A stretch of DNA of 64,000 nt from Candidatus Eisenbacteria bacterium (GCA_016235265.1 JACRLI010000009.1:103703-167702); one strand, 5' to 3'. Counted from the first letter of the stretch, positions 20,719 to 29,279 are shown. Notes: generated by a model from the letters alone, not told the origin. A program made the numbers and translations.

Positions 20719-21375
20719 ATGCCGAAGCCGGGGTGGGGGATCGCCCTGTCCGCGGCCGCGCTGGGGACCGCGCTGCTGCTCGTACCCGCGGAGTCGCGGG
20801 CGACCAACATCCGCCCGGGCACCATCAGCCTGGGCGTTTCCGCCGACGTGTCCACCCTGGGCGGGGGCAGCTACCTCGCGCGCGCGTTCGACCGCGGCCG
20901 GCCCGGCTGGCAGGGCCACGTGCGCTACCGGATGCGCAGGAAGTTCGTGCTCGGTGTCACCTTCGCGCAGCAGTGGTACCGTCCCAGCGCCACCATGCCC
21001 TTCGTGGCCTCGGGCGATTCCACGGAACTCGAGCGGCTCACTGTGTGGAGCGCCGGCGTGGAGGCCGGGAAAGTGTTCGGTTCCAACGAGCACCCGGTGT
21101 ACCTGCTCCTGGGCGCCGGCGTGTGGAGCCCCACCGCCTTCGCACCCTCCACGGAAGCCTACGCCGCCAACAAGCCGGACCGCATCTACGGCTCGCTGAC
21201 GCTGGGCACGGAGGTGTTCCTGCGGCGGTCCGTGACCGCCGATCTTTCGCTGCGCGCGCTGGTGCACAGCGCGGCCGAGACCAGCTACCCGCGCGTGGGC
21301 GGAGACAGCGGGCCGACGAAGCTGGATCACGAGATCCAGCTCACCGCGGGTCTCCATTTCTACGTGCTCGACTAG
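20719..21375 (+). CDS. Small outer-membrane beta-barrel protein
   Basis: A 218-residue exported protein. A signal peptide (WGIALSAAALGTALLLVPAESRA) is followed by alternating hydrophobic/polar strands typical of an eight-stranded barrel: LGVSADVSTLG, HVRYRMRRKFVLGVTF, VWSAGVEAGKVFG, VYLLLGAGVW, IYGSLTLGTEVFLR, LSLRALVHS, IQLTAGLHFYVLD. The last strand ends in an aromatic-rich segment as expected for BAM substrates. GGAGGAG precedes the ATG. No specific family is recognised beyond OmpA/OmpW-like small barrels. Confidence 0.7.
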   Translation: MPKPGWGIALSAAALGTALLLVPAESRATNIRPGTISLGVSADVSTLGGGSYLARAFDRGRPGWQGHVRYRMRRKFVLGVTFAQQWYRPSATMPFVASGDSTELERLTVWSAGVEAGKVFGSNEHPVYLLLGAGVWSPTAFAPSTEAYAANKPDRIYGSLTLGTEVFLRRSVTADLSLRALVHSAAETSYPRVGGDSGPTKLDHEIQLTAGLHFYVLD

Positions 21376-21436
21376 AGGCCCCATCGCCCTGGACGGACCC
21401 GGCCCTGGTCCCACCCCCGGGGGAACCCGACTCCTC

Positions 21437-23563
21437 GTGACTCGACCGCGATTCCGCGCCGGACAAAAGGTCCGGCACCCCGTATTCGGCGCCGGCCTGG
21501 TGGTGGAAGTGAAGGAGGGGGCCCGCTTCGACGTGCTCGAAGTGGTGTTTCCCGACGGCACCCGCCGCCTGTCTTCGAACACGCCCCAACTCGAAGCCGT
21601 GCGATCCACCCGCGAGCCGCGCGCCACACCGGGCGGCGACGCGTCCCCCGCGCGCCCCCGGGCGCTTCCCGTCGCGGCGGACCCGCAGGCTGGATCCTCC
21701 GGGACCCCCGTGAACACCGCGGACGCACCAATCACCGGCGAAGCCGTGAGCGCCGGGGACGAAGACGGCCTGTCCCCGGCCGGTCCCGGCGCCCCGGGCT
21801 CCGGCCCCGCCACGGCCGTTGGGCCCGGCGCCGAGCCGGCCGCGGCCGCGACCTCCTCCGTCGAGGGCATCGTCTTCGATGAGACCGCCGGCGAGATCCT
21901 GGACCGCCTCGAGAAGGGCGTACTCGATCCGCCCGAACTCTTCCGGCTGCGCCTCAAGGCCGAGGAATTGGTCCGCGAGCAGGGCTTCGACCGCCTGCTG
22001 TCCCTGCCCAGCCTGCGCGACGTGGAGCGCTTCCCGCACCAGGAGCAGGCCTGCCTGCGCGTGCTGCGGGAGATGCGCGGCCGGGCGCTGCTGGCCGACG
22101 AGGTGGGGCTGGGCAAGACCATCGAGGCCGGCATCGTGCTCCGCGAATACCTGCTGCGCGGGCTGGTCCGGCGCGTGCTGATCCTGGCGCCCGCCTCGCT
22201 GTGCCTGCAGTGGCAGGAGGAGATGGCGCGCAAGTTCGACCTGGCCTTCGAGATCCAGCCGCCGGGGCGCCCCTGGAGCACCGCGCCGCTGCTCATTTCC
22301 TCGCTGGAGCGCGCCAAGATGCCCGCCCGGCGCAGCGCCGTCACCGAGAGCCTCTACGACCTGGTGGTGGTGGACGAAGCCCACCGGCTGCGCAACCAGC
22401 GCACCCTGAACCGGCAGCTGGTGGCCGAGCTGGCGCCGCGCCACCTGCTGCTGCTCACCGCCACGCCGGTGCAGAACGACATGCGCGAGCTGTACAACCT
22501 GGTGAGCCTGGTGCGCCCGGGGGCGCTGGGGACGTGGCGCAGCTTCAAGAAGAACTACGTGACCCGCGGGGACCCGCGCACCCCCGCCCAGCCGGAACAG
22601 CTGCGCGGCCTGCTGGGAGGCGTCATGGTGCGCAGCACCCGCGCCGGCGCCGGCCTGCAGTGGTCGAAGCGGCACGTGGAGACGCGCTCGGTGCGCTTGA
22701 ACCCGCCGGAGCGGGAACTCTACGACGCCATGGGCGCCTTCGCCGTGCGCAACTTGGGGTCGGGCTCCCGGGGCGGGGCGGAGCACCTGTCGCTGCTGGT
22801 GCTGCAGAAGGAGCTGGGCAGCAGCGTGCAGGCAGCGGTGAAGACCCTGCGCGTGCTGACCCGCCACGCCCGGGGGGAGCGCGAGGGGCGCGAGCTGGGC
22901 GCGCTCTACGAGATGGCGGCGAAGGTGGGCCCCCAGGCCAAGCTGGGGGCGCTGCTGGAGATCCTCGAGGGCAGCGACGAGAAGGCCGTGGTATTCACGC
23001 AATTCACCGCCACCCTGGACTTCCTGGTCTCGGAACTGCGCGCGCGCGGCATGCGCGTGGCCGCGTTCCACGGGGGGCTCTCGGAGCAGGCGAAGGAGGG
23101 TGCGGTGAGCGCGTTCCGCGGTGGGGACCGCGTGCTGGTGTCCACCGAAGCCGGCGGCGAGGGCCGCAATCTTCAATTCTGCCACGTGCTGGTGAACTAC
23201 GACCTGCCGTGGAACCCGATGCGCGTGGAGCAGCGCATCGGGCGCGTGCATCGTCTGGGACAGACGCACGACGTGCGCGTGTACAACCTGGCCGCCGAGG
23301 ACACCATCGAGTCCGCGGTGCTGGAGACGCTGTACCGCAAGATCCGCCTGTTCGAGCTGGTGGTGGGCGAGGTGGAGAACATCCTGAGCCACATCCAGGA
23401 GCCGCACACCCTGGAGGACCGCGTGTTCCGCGCCTGGAACGCCAGCGAGGGCGCCGAGGCGCGCCGCCGCCGCTTCGAGCAGCTGGCCGACGAGCTGGTG
23501 GCCGCGCAGCGGCGCTACGAGCAGATCCGGGAGATGGATGAATCGATCCTCGATGAAGCCTGA
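21437..23563 (+). CDS. SNF2-family DEAD/H helicase (HepA/RapA-like)
   Basis: A 708-residue superfamily 2 ATPase. An N-terminal Tudor/PcrA-C-like domain (FRAGQKVRHPVFGAGLVVEV) precedes a variable Pro/Ala/Gly linker (residues about 55-135), then the SNF2 motor: Walker A DEVGLGKTIEAG (about residue 220), DEAHRLRN (about 311), LTATPVQN, and in lobe 2 VFTQFTATLDFL, VLVSTEAGGEGRNLQ and the arginine motif QRIGRVHRLGQ. SNF2 enzymes translocate on duplex DNA and remodel protein-DNA complexes; the target here is unknown. The start is GTG 21437. It overlaps the next gene by 26 nt, a pairing reminiscent of Bacillus yqhH-yqhG. Confidence 0.85.
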   Translation: MTRPRFRAGQKVRHPVFGAGLVVEVKEGARFDVLEVVFPDGTRRLSSNTPQLEAVRSTREPRATPGGDASPARPRALPVAADPQAGSSGTPVNTADAPITGEAVSAGDEDGLSPAGPGAPGSGPATAVGPGAEPAAAATSSVEGIVFDETAGEILDRLEKGVLDPPELFRLRLKAEELVREQGFDRLLSLPSLRDVERFPHQEQACLRVLREMRGRALLADEVGLGKTIEAGIVLREYLLRGLVRRVLILAPASLCLQWQEEMARKFDLAFEIQPPGRPWSTAPLLISSLERAKMPARRSAVTESLYDLVVVDEAHRLRNQRTLNRQLVAELAPRHLLLLTATPVQNDMRELYNLVSLVRPGALGTWRSFKKNYVTRGDPRTPAQPEQLRGLLGGVMVRSTRAGAGLQWSKRHVETRSVRLNPPERELYDAMGAFAVRNLGSGSRGGAEHLSLLVLQKELGSSVQAAVKTLRVLTRHARGEREGRELGALYEMAAKVGPQAKLGALLEILEGSDEKAVVFTQFTATLDFLVSELRARGMRVAAFHGGLSEQAKEGAVSAFRGGDRVLVSTEAGGEGRNLQFCHVLVNYDLPWNPMRVEQRIGRVHRLGQTHDVRVYNLAAEDTIESAVLETLYRKIRLFELVVGEVENILSHIQEPHTLEDRVFRAWNASEGAEARRRRFEQLADELVAAQRRYEQIREMDESILDEA

Positions 23564-24572
23564 CGCGCCCGCGCGGGGCGGCCGCCTGCTCACCGAGTGG
23601 GTCCTGGAGTGCCTGAAGGTGCACGGGGCCCGGGTGGAGCGCGGCCCCGACGAAGGCTGGACCGTGGAGCCGGGCCGCGAGCTGGCGCGGGTGCTGGGCC
23701 GCGGGAAGCTGGAGTTCGGCCCGGCGCGCGACGGCGCCACCGGGAACCGCGAGCCGCTGGCCTGGGACAGCCCCGCGGTGCAGGCCCTGATCGCGCACGT
23801 GCGCGACCGTGGCCTGGCCGCGGACCTGTGGCTCTCGGGCGTGCCGCCGGAGGAGGGGCTCAAGATCCTCGCGTCGCGCCTGGAAATCGAGGGCCAACAG
23901 CCGGCCCTCTCGGTGCTCCGCGGCGAGGTGCGCCCGCAGCTGGTCTACAACTTCAAGGTCCGCTGGCAGGGCAGCGAGGGGCGCGAAGAGCTGCGCTCGG
24001 TGCGCTTCGACCCCGCCACCGGCGAGTCCCGCGAGGTGCCGCCGGGCGATCAGCACGACTTCGTGCCACCCCCCGCCGGCCGCGGGCCTTCGCGCCGCGG
24101 CCTGCCGGTCCGCGCCGGCTTCGAGCAGGCCCGCGCGGCGCTGCTGGAAGCCATGCGCGAGAAGCTGGCGCAGCGCGTGCGCCGGGCCCGGGCAGGGGCG
24201 CGCGAGGAGGAGAAGCGGCTCAACGCCTACTACGAGCAGCTGCTGCGCGAGGAGCGCGGCGGATCGCCGCGGCGGGGCGAAAAGCGCTCCCGCGAGCGGG
24301 TGGAGCAGCTCAAACGGGAGTGGCGCCGAAAGCTGGACGCTCTGGGCGGCGGGGGGGAGGAGGCCCGCTACGGGCTGGTGAGCGCCTCGGTGCTGTGGGC
24401 CCCGTGGCTCGTGGCCGAGGTGCGCCTCAAGGGCCGGCCGGCCCTGGTGCGGGCCACTGAGCTGGACCTGCACCTGCGACGCTGGGAGGGACTGACCTGC
24501 GACGGCTGCGGCCGGCCGCACACCTGGCTCCGCCGGGAGGGGGCCCGCCTGCTGGGGGTGGACTGCAATTGA
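23538..24572 (+). CDS. Coiled-coil/zinc protein coupled to the SNF2 helicase (YqhG-like partner)
   Basis: A 344-residue protein without a secure family. Its N-terminal half (LLTEWVLECLKVHGARVE, PGRELARVLGRGKLEFGP) looks like a globular alpha/beta domain. Residues about 190-275 are a long charged coiled coil (ARAALLEAMREKLAQRVRRA, EEEKRLNAYYEQLLREE). The C-terminus has LTCDGCGRPH and a last Cys in GVDCN, a possible incomplete zinc-binding knuckle. The ATG at 23538 has GGGAG upstream and lies inside the helicase gene, so the two products are probably made together and may act together. Similarity to Bacillus YqhG is suggested by position and architecture only. Confidence 0.5.
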   Translation: MNRSSMKPDAPARGGRLLTEWVLECLKVHGARVERGPDEGWTVEPGRELARVLGRGKLEFGPARDGATGNREPLAWDSPAVQALIAHVRDRGLAADLWLSGVPPEEGLKILASRLEIEGQQPALSVLRGEVRPQLVYNFKVRWQGSEGREELRSVRFDPATGESREVPPGDQHDFVPPPAGRGPSRRGLPVRAGFEQARAALLEAMREKLAQRVRRARAGAREEEKRLNAYYEQLLREERGGSPRRGEKRSRERVEQLKREWRRKLDALGGGGEEARYGLVSASVLWAPWLVAEVRLKGRPALVRATELDLHLRRWEGLTCDGCGRPHTWLRREGARLLGVDCN

Positions 24573-24597
24573 CAAGCGCGTCTCCGGCCGTTACCAT
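24569..24597 (+). promoter_or_regulatory. Sigma-70-like promoter upstream of the TPR membrane protein gene
   Basis: TTGACA (24569-24574) and TACCAT (24592-24597) are separated by 17 nt, with four of six matches in the -10. The -35 overlaps the stop codon of the preceding gene and the predicted start of transcription lies about 70 nt before the ATG at 24676. Confidence 0.55.
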
Positions 24598-24675
24598 GCT
24601 TTTCTTGGAATTCACAGGGGTTTCCGGCGCGCCCCGCGGCGCGCCGGTTGTGCGATGGGAGTGCCAGGCCAGCCA

Positions 24676-25353
24676 ATGAGCGATAAACTGACCCGCAAGG
24701 AACTGCGCGAAGATCCGGTAATTGCATTTTTCACAGAGACTTACGAGTGGGTCGAGACCCACTCCCGCGAGGTCCTGATCGGGCTGGGCGCGGTGGTGCT
24801 GCTGGTGGTGCTGGGAATCTTCTGGCAGGGCCAGGGCCGGCGGAACGAGGAGCAGGCGGCCGAATTGCTGCTCCGCGGCAAGTACCAGATGATGTCCGGG
24901 GACTACAACGGCGCGCTGGCCGCCTTCAAGGAGATCCAGCAGCGCTACGCGGGCACGCCCACCGCGAAGCGGGCGCTGCGCGACGAGGCCGACGCCAACT
25001 TCGACATGGGCAAGATCCCCGAGGCCCAGAAGCTGTACCAGAAGTTCGCGGACAAGGTCGGCATCAAGGACATCGAGGGCCGCGCCGGGCTGACCGGGGT
25101 GGCCGCGTGCCTGGAGCAGCAGCGGCAGTTCGACAAGGCCGCCGAGGCGTACGGCAGGGTGGCGGACCTCCCGGAGGGCAGCGACCTCACGCCCATGGCC
25201 CTGTGGGCCCAGGGGCGGTGCTGGGCGCAGGCCGGCAAGTTCGACAAGTCGGAGGCCGCCTACCAGCGGATCCTCTCCGAGCACCGCACCTCCCGCTACG
25301 CCGGACCGGCGCGGGAGGCCATCGCCGAGGTCAAGGCCCGCGCGGCGAAGTAG
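24676..25353 (+). CDS. Membrane-anchored tetratricopeptide-repeat protein (YfgM/BamD-like layout)
   Basis: A 225-residue protein with a cytoplasmic N-terminus (KLTRKELREDPVIAFFTETYEWV), one transmembrane helix at residues about 33-50 and a periplasmic TPR array (YNGALAAFKEIQQRYAGTP, IPEAQKLYQKFADKVG, FDKAAEAYGRVADLPEG, FDKSEAAYQRILSEHRT). The layout matches the YfgM-type ancillary proteins that associate with the Sec translocon or with periplasmic chaperones, which is a family-level inference. The start ATG 24676 (MSDKL) is preferred over ATG 24655. It has its own predicted promoter and a strong terminator, so it is probably monocistronic. Confidence 0.75.
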   Translation: MSDKLTRKELREDPVIAFFTETYEWVETHSREVLIGLGAVVLLVVLGIFWQGQGRRNEEQAAELLLRGKYQMMSGDYNGALAAFKEIQQRYAGTPTAKRALRDEADANFDMGKIPEAQKLYQKFADKVGIKDIEGRAGLTGVAACLEQQRQFDKAAEAYGRVADLPEGSDLTPMALWAQGRCWAQAGKFDKSEAAYQRILSEHRTSRYAGPAREAIAEVKARAAK

Positions 25354-25391
25354 CCTGCAGCCGGCCGAGGGCGCGGCAGAGCGGCATCCGG

Positions 25392-25437
25392 ACGCCGGAG
25401 CAGGACCCAGCAGGGTCGGCTCCGGCGTTCTCTCTTC
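25392..25437 (+). terminator. Intrinsic terminator
   Basis: A 10-bp perfect stem (25392-25401 with 25419-25428, arms ACGCCGGAGC and GCTCCGGCGT) encloses an inner GACCC/GGGTC stem and is followed by TTCTCTCTT. It stands 38 nt after the TPR gene stop and before the GH57 ribosome site. This is the clearest terminator in the window. Confidence 0.8.
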
Positions 25438-25449
25438 CAAGGAGGGACC

Positions 25450-27237
25450 GTGAGAAAGGTGCGCGTGGCGCTCCTGTGGCACATGCACCAGCCGCACTAC
25501 GAGGACCCGGCCACCGGCCAGCTGGCCCTGCCGTGGGTGCGACTGCACGCCGCCAAGGACTACGTGGACATGGTGGAGCGCATGGAGGCGCACCCGACGC
25601 TGCGCTCCACGTTCAACCTGGTGCCCTCGCTGCTGGACCAGGTGGACGCCTACCTCGCCGGCCGGCGGGACGACTGCCAGGTCGTGGCCGAGCGCGACGC
25701 GGACACGCTGGATGGCTCCGCGCGCCGCTTCGGCCTGCGGCACTTCTTTTCGCTGAACGCGAAACTGGGCATCGCCCGCTGGCCGCGCCTGGCCGAGTTG
25801 CGCGCCCGGCTGCGCGATGGCTGGGCTGCGCTCTCCGATGCCGAGCTGGAACGGCTGTTCCCCGCGCAGGACATGCGCGACCTGGCCACCATCTTCCACC
25901 TGGGCTGGCTGGACCGCCGCCACTGGGAGCGGTGCGGCGTGGCCGACCTGGCCGCGCGCGGCCGCGACTTCACCGAGGCCGAAAAGCACCGCGTGCTGCA
26001 GGCCCACCTGGACGTGTTGAGCCGCATGGTGCCCGCCTACCGCGCGGCCGCCGAGGCCGGGCGCATCGAGATCAGCTGCACCCCGTACTATCACCCCATC
26101 CTGCCGCTGCTGCTGGACCCGCGCGCGGCGTGGGAAGCCCTGCCGGATCTCGAGCTGCCGCGCACGCGGTGGCACTTTCCGGAGGATGCCGGCTGGCAGG
26201 TGCGCACCGCGCTCGAGGACATGAAGCGTCGCTTCGGGGCGCGGCCGGCCGGAATGTGGCCGTCGGAAGGCAGCGTCAGCCAGGCGGTGGCCCACCTGCT
26301 GGCGGAGGAGGGGGTCGCGTGGGCGGCCTCCGACGAGAACGTGCTGGCGTGCTCCCTGGGTATCCCGCCCGGCCCCTCCCGCGACGTGCGCGAGGTGCTC
26401 TACCAGCCCTTCGCCGTGGAGCACGCCGGTCGCCGCCTGCTCATGTTCTTCCGCGACCAGGAACTGAGCGACCGCATCGGCTTCGCCTACCAGTCGGTGG
26501 ATCCCGAGGTCGCGGTGCGGGACTTCATGTCGCGGCTGGAGCGGATCGGGAAGGACTGGCGCGGCCCGTTCGACCCGGTGGTCACCGTGGCCCTGGACGG
26601 CGAGAATTGCTGGGAGGGCTACGAGGACGACGGCGAGCCGTTCCTGGAGGCGCTCTACCGCGCGCTGGAGTCCACTCCCTGGATCCGCACCGTCACCTTC
26701 TCGGAGATCGTGGCCGAAAGCGCGGCGGAGGCGCCGGCGCTGCGGCACCTGTTCGCCGGTTCGTGGATCCACCACAACTTCCGCGTGTGGATCGGCCATC
26801 CCGAGGACAACACCGCCTGGGACCTGCTGGTGCAGGCCCGCGAGGCCCTGGAGCACGCCCTGCGCGCCGGCACGCTCACCTCCGCGGCGCGCGAGGAAGC
26901 GTGGCGCCACATCGGGGCCGCCGAGGGCAGCGACTGGTTCTGGTGGTACGGCGACGACCACTTCACCGACGACGCCGACATCTTCGACCGGCTGTTCCTG
27001 GCCCGCCTGCAGGCCGTCTACCGCGTGGTGGGCCAGCCGGCGCCGGCGCGTCTGTCGCAGCCGGTGAAGCGGCCGGAGACCCGGCAGGCCTTCAGTGCCC
27101 CGGTGGGCCTGGTGCGCCCGGTGATTGACGGCGAAGTGAGCCACTTCTACGAGTGGCGCATGGCGGGCTGCATCGAGCCCGGGGCGCAGGGCGGGGCCAT
27201 GCACGCCGGGCGCAGGCCTGGCGGAGGCCGGGCTTGA
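25450..27237 (+). CDS. Glycoside hydrolase family 57 (alpha-amylase/4-alpha-glucanotransferase type), truncated at the C-terminus
   Basis: A 595-residue GH57 enzyme acting on alpha-glucans. The N-terminus VRVALLWHMHQPHYEDP and LRSTFNLVPSLLDQV are diagnostic of the COG1449 branch; GMWPSEGSVSQAV holds the probable nucleophile glutamate, and VALDGENCWEGYEDDG the acid/base region. GTG 25450 follows AAGGAGGGACC. The oddity is the end: after SHFYEWRMAGC and a GGAMH motif the frame runs into AGRRPGGGRA and stops. In relatives this point continues into a C-terminal beta-domain, whose remainder is found in another frame just downstream (27239-27559). The catalytic domain looks intact. Confidence 0.85.
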   Translation: MRKVRVALLWHMHQPHYEDPATGQLALPWVRLHAAKDYVDMVERMEAHPTLRSTFNLVPSLLDQVDAYLAGRRDDCQVVAERDADTLDGSARRFGLRHFFSLNAKLGIARWPRLAELRARLRDGWAALSDAELERLFPAQDMRDLATIFHLGWLDRRHWERCGVADLAARGRDFTEAEKHRVLQAHLDVLSRMVPAYRAAAEAGRIEISCTPYYHPILPLLLDPRAAWEALPDLELPRTRWHFPEDAGWQVRTALEDMKRRFGARPAGMWPSEGSVSQAVAHLLAEEGVAWAASDENVLACSLGIPPGPSRDVREVLYQPFAVEHAGRRLLMFFRDQELSDRIGFAYQSVDPEVAVRDFMSRLERIGKDWRGPFDPVVTVALDGENCWEGYEDDGEPFLEALYRALESTPWIRTVTFSEIVAESAAEAPALRHLFAGSWIHHNFRVWIGHPEDNTAWDLLVQAREALEHALRAGTLTSAAREEAWRHIGAAEGSDWFWWYGDDHFTDDADIFDRLFLARLQAVYRVVGQPAPARLSQPVKRPETRQAFSAPVGLVRPVIDGEVSHFYEWRMAGCIEPGAQGGAMHAGRRPGGGRA

Positions 27238-27238
27238 A

Positions 27239-27559
27239 GTGGCCCTGGAAATCTGGGAACCTGTGCGCGCGCGGCTGTGGCTTCCGGGGATTGATCCCGG
27301 CGAGCAGGGCCCGCTCGAAGTGGAGCGCTGGGAGGAGGGGAGCTGGCAGGTGGGAGGGGCCGTGGGCGTGTGCGCGACGCGGGCCATCACCGAGCTCAGC
27401 GTGCCCCTGCGCGACCTGGGGCTCATCGCCGGCGACCGGATGCAGTTCGTCGTCCGGCTGGAAACACCCGACGGGGCGCACGAACTGGTGCCCGCGTCCT
27501 CGGCCATCACCCTGGAGGTGCCCGGCGAGGACTTCGAGGGCACGCTGTGGTCCGCTTGA
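27239..27559 (+). pseudogene. Out-of-frame C-terminal domain remnant of the GH57 gene
   Basis: A 106-residue open frame shifted +1 relative to the GH57 gene. Its sequence (VALEIWEPVRARLWLPG, ITELSVPLRDLGLIAGDRMQF, ITLEVPGEDFEGTLW) reads like the final beta-sandwich of COG1449-type GH57 proteins, where a conserved LylR-type strand followed by a VPL..LG..GD segment closes the protein. The frame is open upstream of 27239, through LAEAGLE, into the end of the GH57 gene. I read this as one gene broken by a small deletion plus frameshift; a separately translated small protein from GTG 27239 is possible but there is no ribosome site. Confidence 0.55.
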
Positions 27560-27613
27560 GGTCCGTCGTACGTCCGCCCACCCCCTAACTTACCAAGGAA
27601 TGAGGGACCAGCA

Positions 27614-28060
27614 ATGCACGTCCCGGGTCTGTCGCGGAGCTTCATCCTGCAGGACAAGTTCTGGCTGCTGCGGAAAGTCTCGAGCCTGCTGCGCTACGTG
27701 GCGTGGTTCGTGCTCGGCGCGGGGTTGCTGCTGGTGGGCGCGGCGCTGGTGATGGTGCTGGTCCGCCACGACATGGCGCTGCTGCCGGTGGTCCCGGGGC
27801 TGGTGCTCTCGGTGGCCATCGGGTTCGTGTACCTGCTCTTCGCCAGCGAGTGGATCCAGGTGATGCTGGACATCGAGGAGAATACCCGCCGCACCGCGCT
27901 GGTGATGACCGACCTGTTCGCGCGGCTGTACCCGCATGCCGTGGCGCCGCCGGTCACGCCGCCGGTGCCGGGCATGCCGCCGCTGCCGGGCTCGGCGCCG
28001 CCGGTCGCGCCGGTGATGCCCCCGGGGGTGATCCCGCCGCAGGGACCGGACACCCGGTAG
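27614..28060 (+). CDS. Two-helix membrane protein with proline-rich tail, unknown function
   Basis: A 148-residue protein I cannot assign. It has a short amphipathic start (FILQDKFWLLRKVSSLLRYV), two transmembrane helices (about residues 30-55 and 60-83), a conserved-looking WIQVMLDIEENTRRTALVMTD segment and a proline/valine-rich tail of about 35 residues (repeated PPV/PPVP/MPP). GAGGGA lies upstream of the ATG. Composition and codon use match the neighbours, so it is likely a real gene. Confidence 0.65.
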   Translation: MHVPGLSRSFILQDKFWLLRKVSSLLRYVAWFVLGAGLLLVGAALVMVLVRHDMALLPVVPGLVLSVAIGFVYLLFASEWIQVMLDIEENTRRTALVMTDLFARLYPHAVAPPVTPPVPGMPPLPGSAPPVAPVMPPGVIPPQGPDTR

Positions 28061-28082
28061 CTTCAGACATCCGGAGGCTGCC

Positions 28083-28731
28083 ATGCTTCGCTCCCAGGTC
28101 GCCGTCATTGTCCCCGCTCTCGCTCTCGCGCTTGGCGCCGGCCTCGCATCACGGGTGTGGGCGGCCGAGGTCGTGAACTTCGACTTCTACCCGGACCTTT
28201 CGCCGGTTCCCGTGGGCTACACCATCCACGACCAATGGAGGGGCCTGGGCGATGACGGCCTACGATGTTCACGGGCAGGTCGTCGCAGAGGAATTCAACA
28301 GCGGGGGAGGGCACCTGACAGTGTTCAGCCTTCCCGCTCCGGTCGTGGCCATGTTGCGAATGAAGGAAGTCGGGCAGGGGGTTGATGACTTTACTTTCAA
28401 CACCCCCGTGCTGCCGGGGACCGTGGATGTCCCCGAACGCGGGGCGGCGCGTGGCTCCGCGGTGTCGTTGCGCGTCTGTCCCAATCCCGGGCATGGTTCC
28501 GCCGGGTTGAGGATCCTCGCTGCCGGCCCCGGGTCGCTCCAGTTGGTCATCCGCATTCACGACCTTGGCGGTCGGCTTGTGCGGACCTTCGCGCCCGGCC
28601 GCCTGCCGGCCCATCTGGTCAACTGGGACGGACGTGACGACGGTGGTCGCTCCGTCCCCTCGGGCGTGTACCTCGTGCGCTGGACCGGCGGCGGCCTGAG
28701 CAAGTCCTCCCGGGTGACCTACATCAAGTAG
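28083..28731 (+). pseudogene. Frameshifted exported protein with a C-terminal FlgD-like Ig domain
   Basis: Two adjacent frames make one broken gene. From ATG 28083 a signal peptide (VAVIVPALALALGAGLASRVWA) is followed by VVNFDFYPDLSPVPVGYTIH and then, near 28248, the frame degenerates. One base over, the frame starting at 28252 continues with VHGQVVAEEFNSGGG, VDDFTFNTPV and an FlgD-type Ig domain (VCPNPGHGSAGL, IRIHDLGGRLVRTF, VNWDGRDDGGRSVPSGVYLVRW) ending at 28731. The conserved middle of such proteins appears to be missing. Codon use is less GC-rich than in the flanking genes. The intact form would be a secreted surface protein. Confidence 0.6.
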
Positions 28732-28816
28732 CAGTGACAAGAGCTCTCTTCTCCAAGGCCAGCGTCGGCCCGTGGGTGGTAGACTCTTCCGGATACCCCA
28801 ACCGCGGAGGTCGCCT

Positions 28817-29170
28817 ATGTCCGTGCTCTTGGTACTCGCAATCCTAGTGGCGCTGCTCGGCGCCTTCTTCGTTTCCAGGGGTACCGGCGGTGTGGCTGCG
28901 ATTTGCTTCGCATGTTTGTTGGCCATCTGCGCCAGGATCGCGCAGGCGGGGGCTCATCAACGAGAGCTTCGTGGACTCCTTTTGCGGGCGAGCGGGGGGG
29001 TGGCAGGCGCTGAAGATCTTGGACCGCAGCAGAGCGATGAGAGGCAGTTGCGAATCTGTCCCAAGTGCATGGAGAACGTCTCGGTGCTCCTCACCGAGAG
29101 GCGTTGTCCGAAGTGCGGGGAGGTTTCAGGGGGACCGTGGCCTCGACCATCCGAGAACGCATCCTCCTGA
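28817..29170 (+). CDS. Small membrane protein with a zinc-ribbon tail
   Basis: A 117-residue protein. It has an N-terminal hydrophobic hairpin (two helices within residues 2-45), a polar linker, and a C-terminal double CxxC zinc ribbon (ICPKCMENVSVLLTERRCPKCGE). GGAGG precedes the ATG with six nt spacing. The two knuckles are 15 residues apart, typical of a zinc ribbon. Codon use is less biased to GC than most of the window. No family beyond zinc-ribbon membrane protein is recognised. Confidence 0.6.
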   Translation: MSVLLVLAILVALLGAFFVSRGTGGVAAICFACLLAICARIAQAGAHQRELRGLLLRASGGVAGAEDLGPQQSDERQLRICPKCMENVSVLLTERRCPKCGEVSGGPWPRPSENASS

Positions 29171-29279
29171 CGATTGACCGCCAGCAGACAGAAGGCCCCG
29201 GTAGGTACATGGTGGCGCCGATGTCCCGGCGCCGGGGGATCAGGCGGTAGGCCTGGATGTAGGGCTCGTTTACGGCCAT
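29091..29279 (-). pseudogene. Possible gene remnant, 5' part of an unknown protein
   Basis: From ATG 29279 (GGAAGG upstream) about 27 codons (VNEPYIQAYRLIPRRRDIG and following) have the very high third-position GC of genuine genes here. Beyond about 29200 the frame runs antisense to the end of the zinc-ribbon gene and loses that character. It may be the start of a gene whose remainder was deleted. No family is recognised. Confidence 0.2.

Noticed and set aside
24427-27657. A 1076-residue minus-strand open frame across several plus-strand genes
   Set aside because: It is the antisense shadow of the TPR, GH57 and neighbouring genes. High GC leaves long stop-free frames, and its predicted protein is Ala/Arg/Gly/Leu/His filler with no motif.
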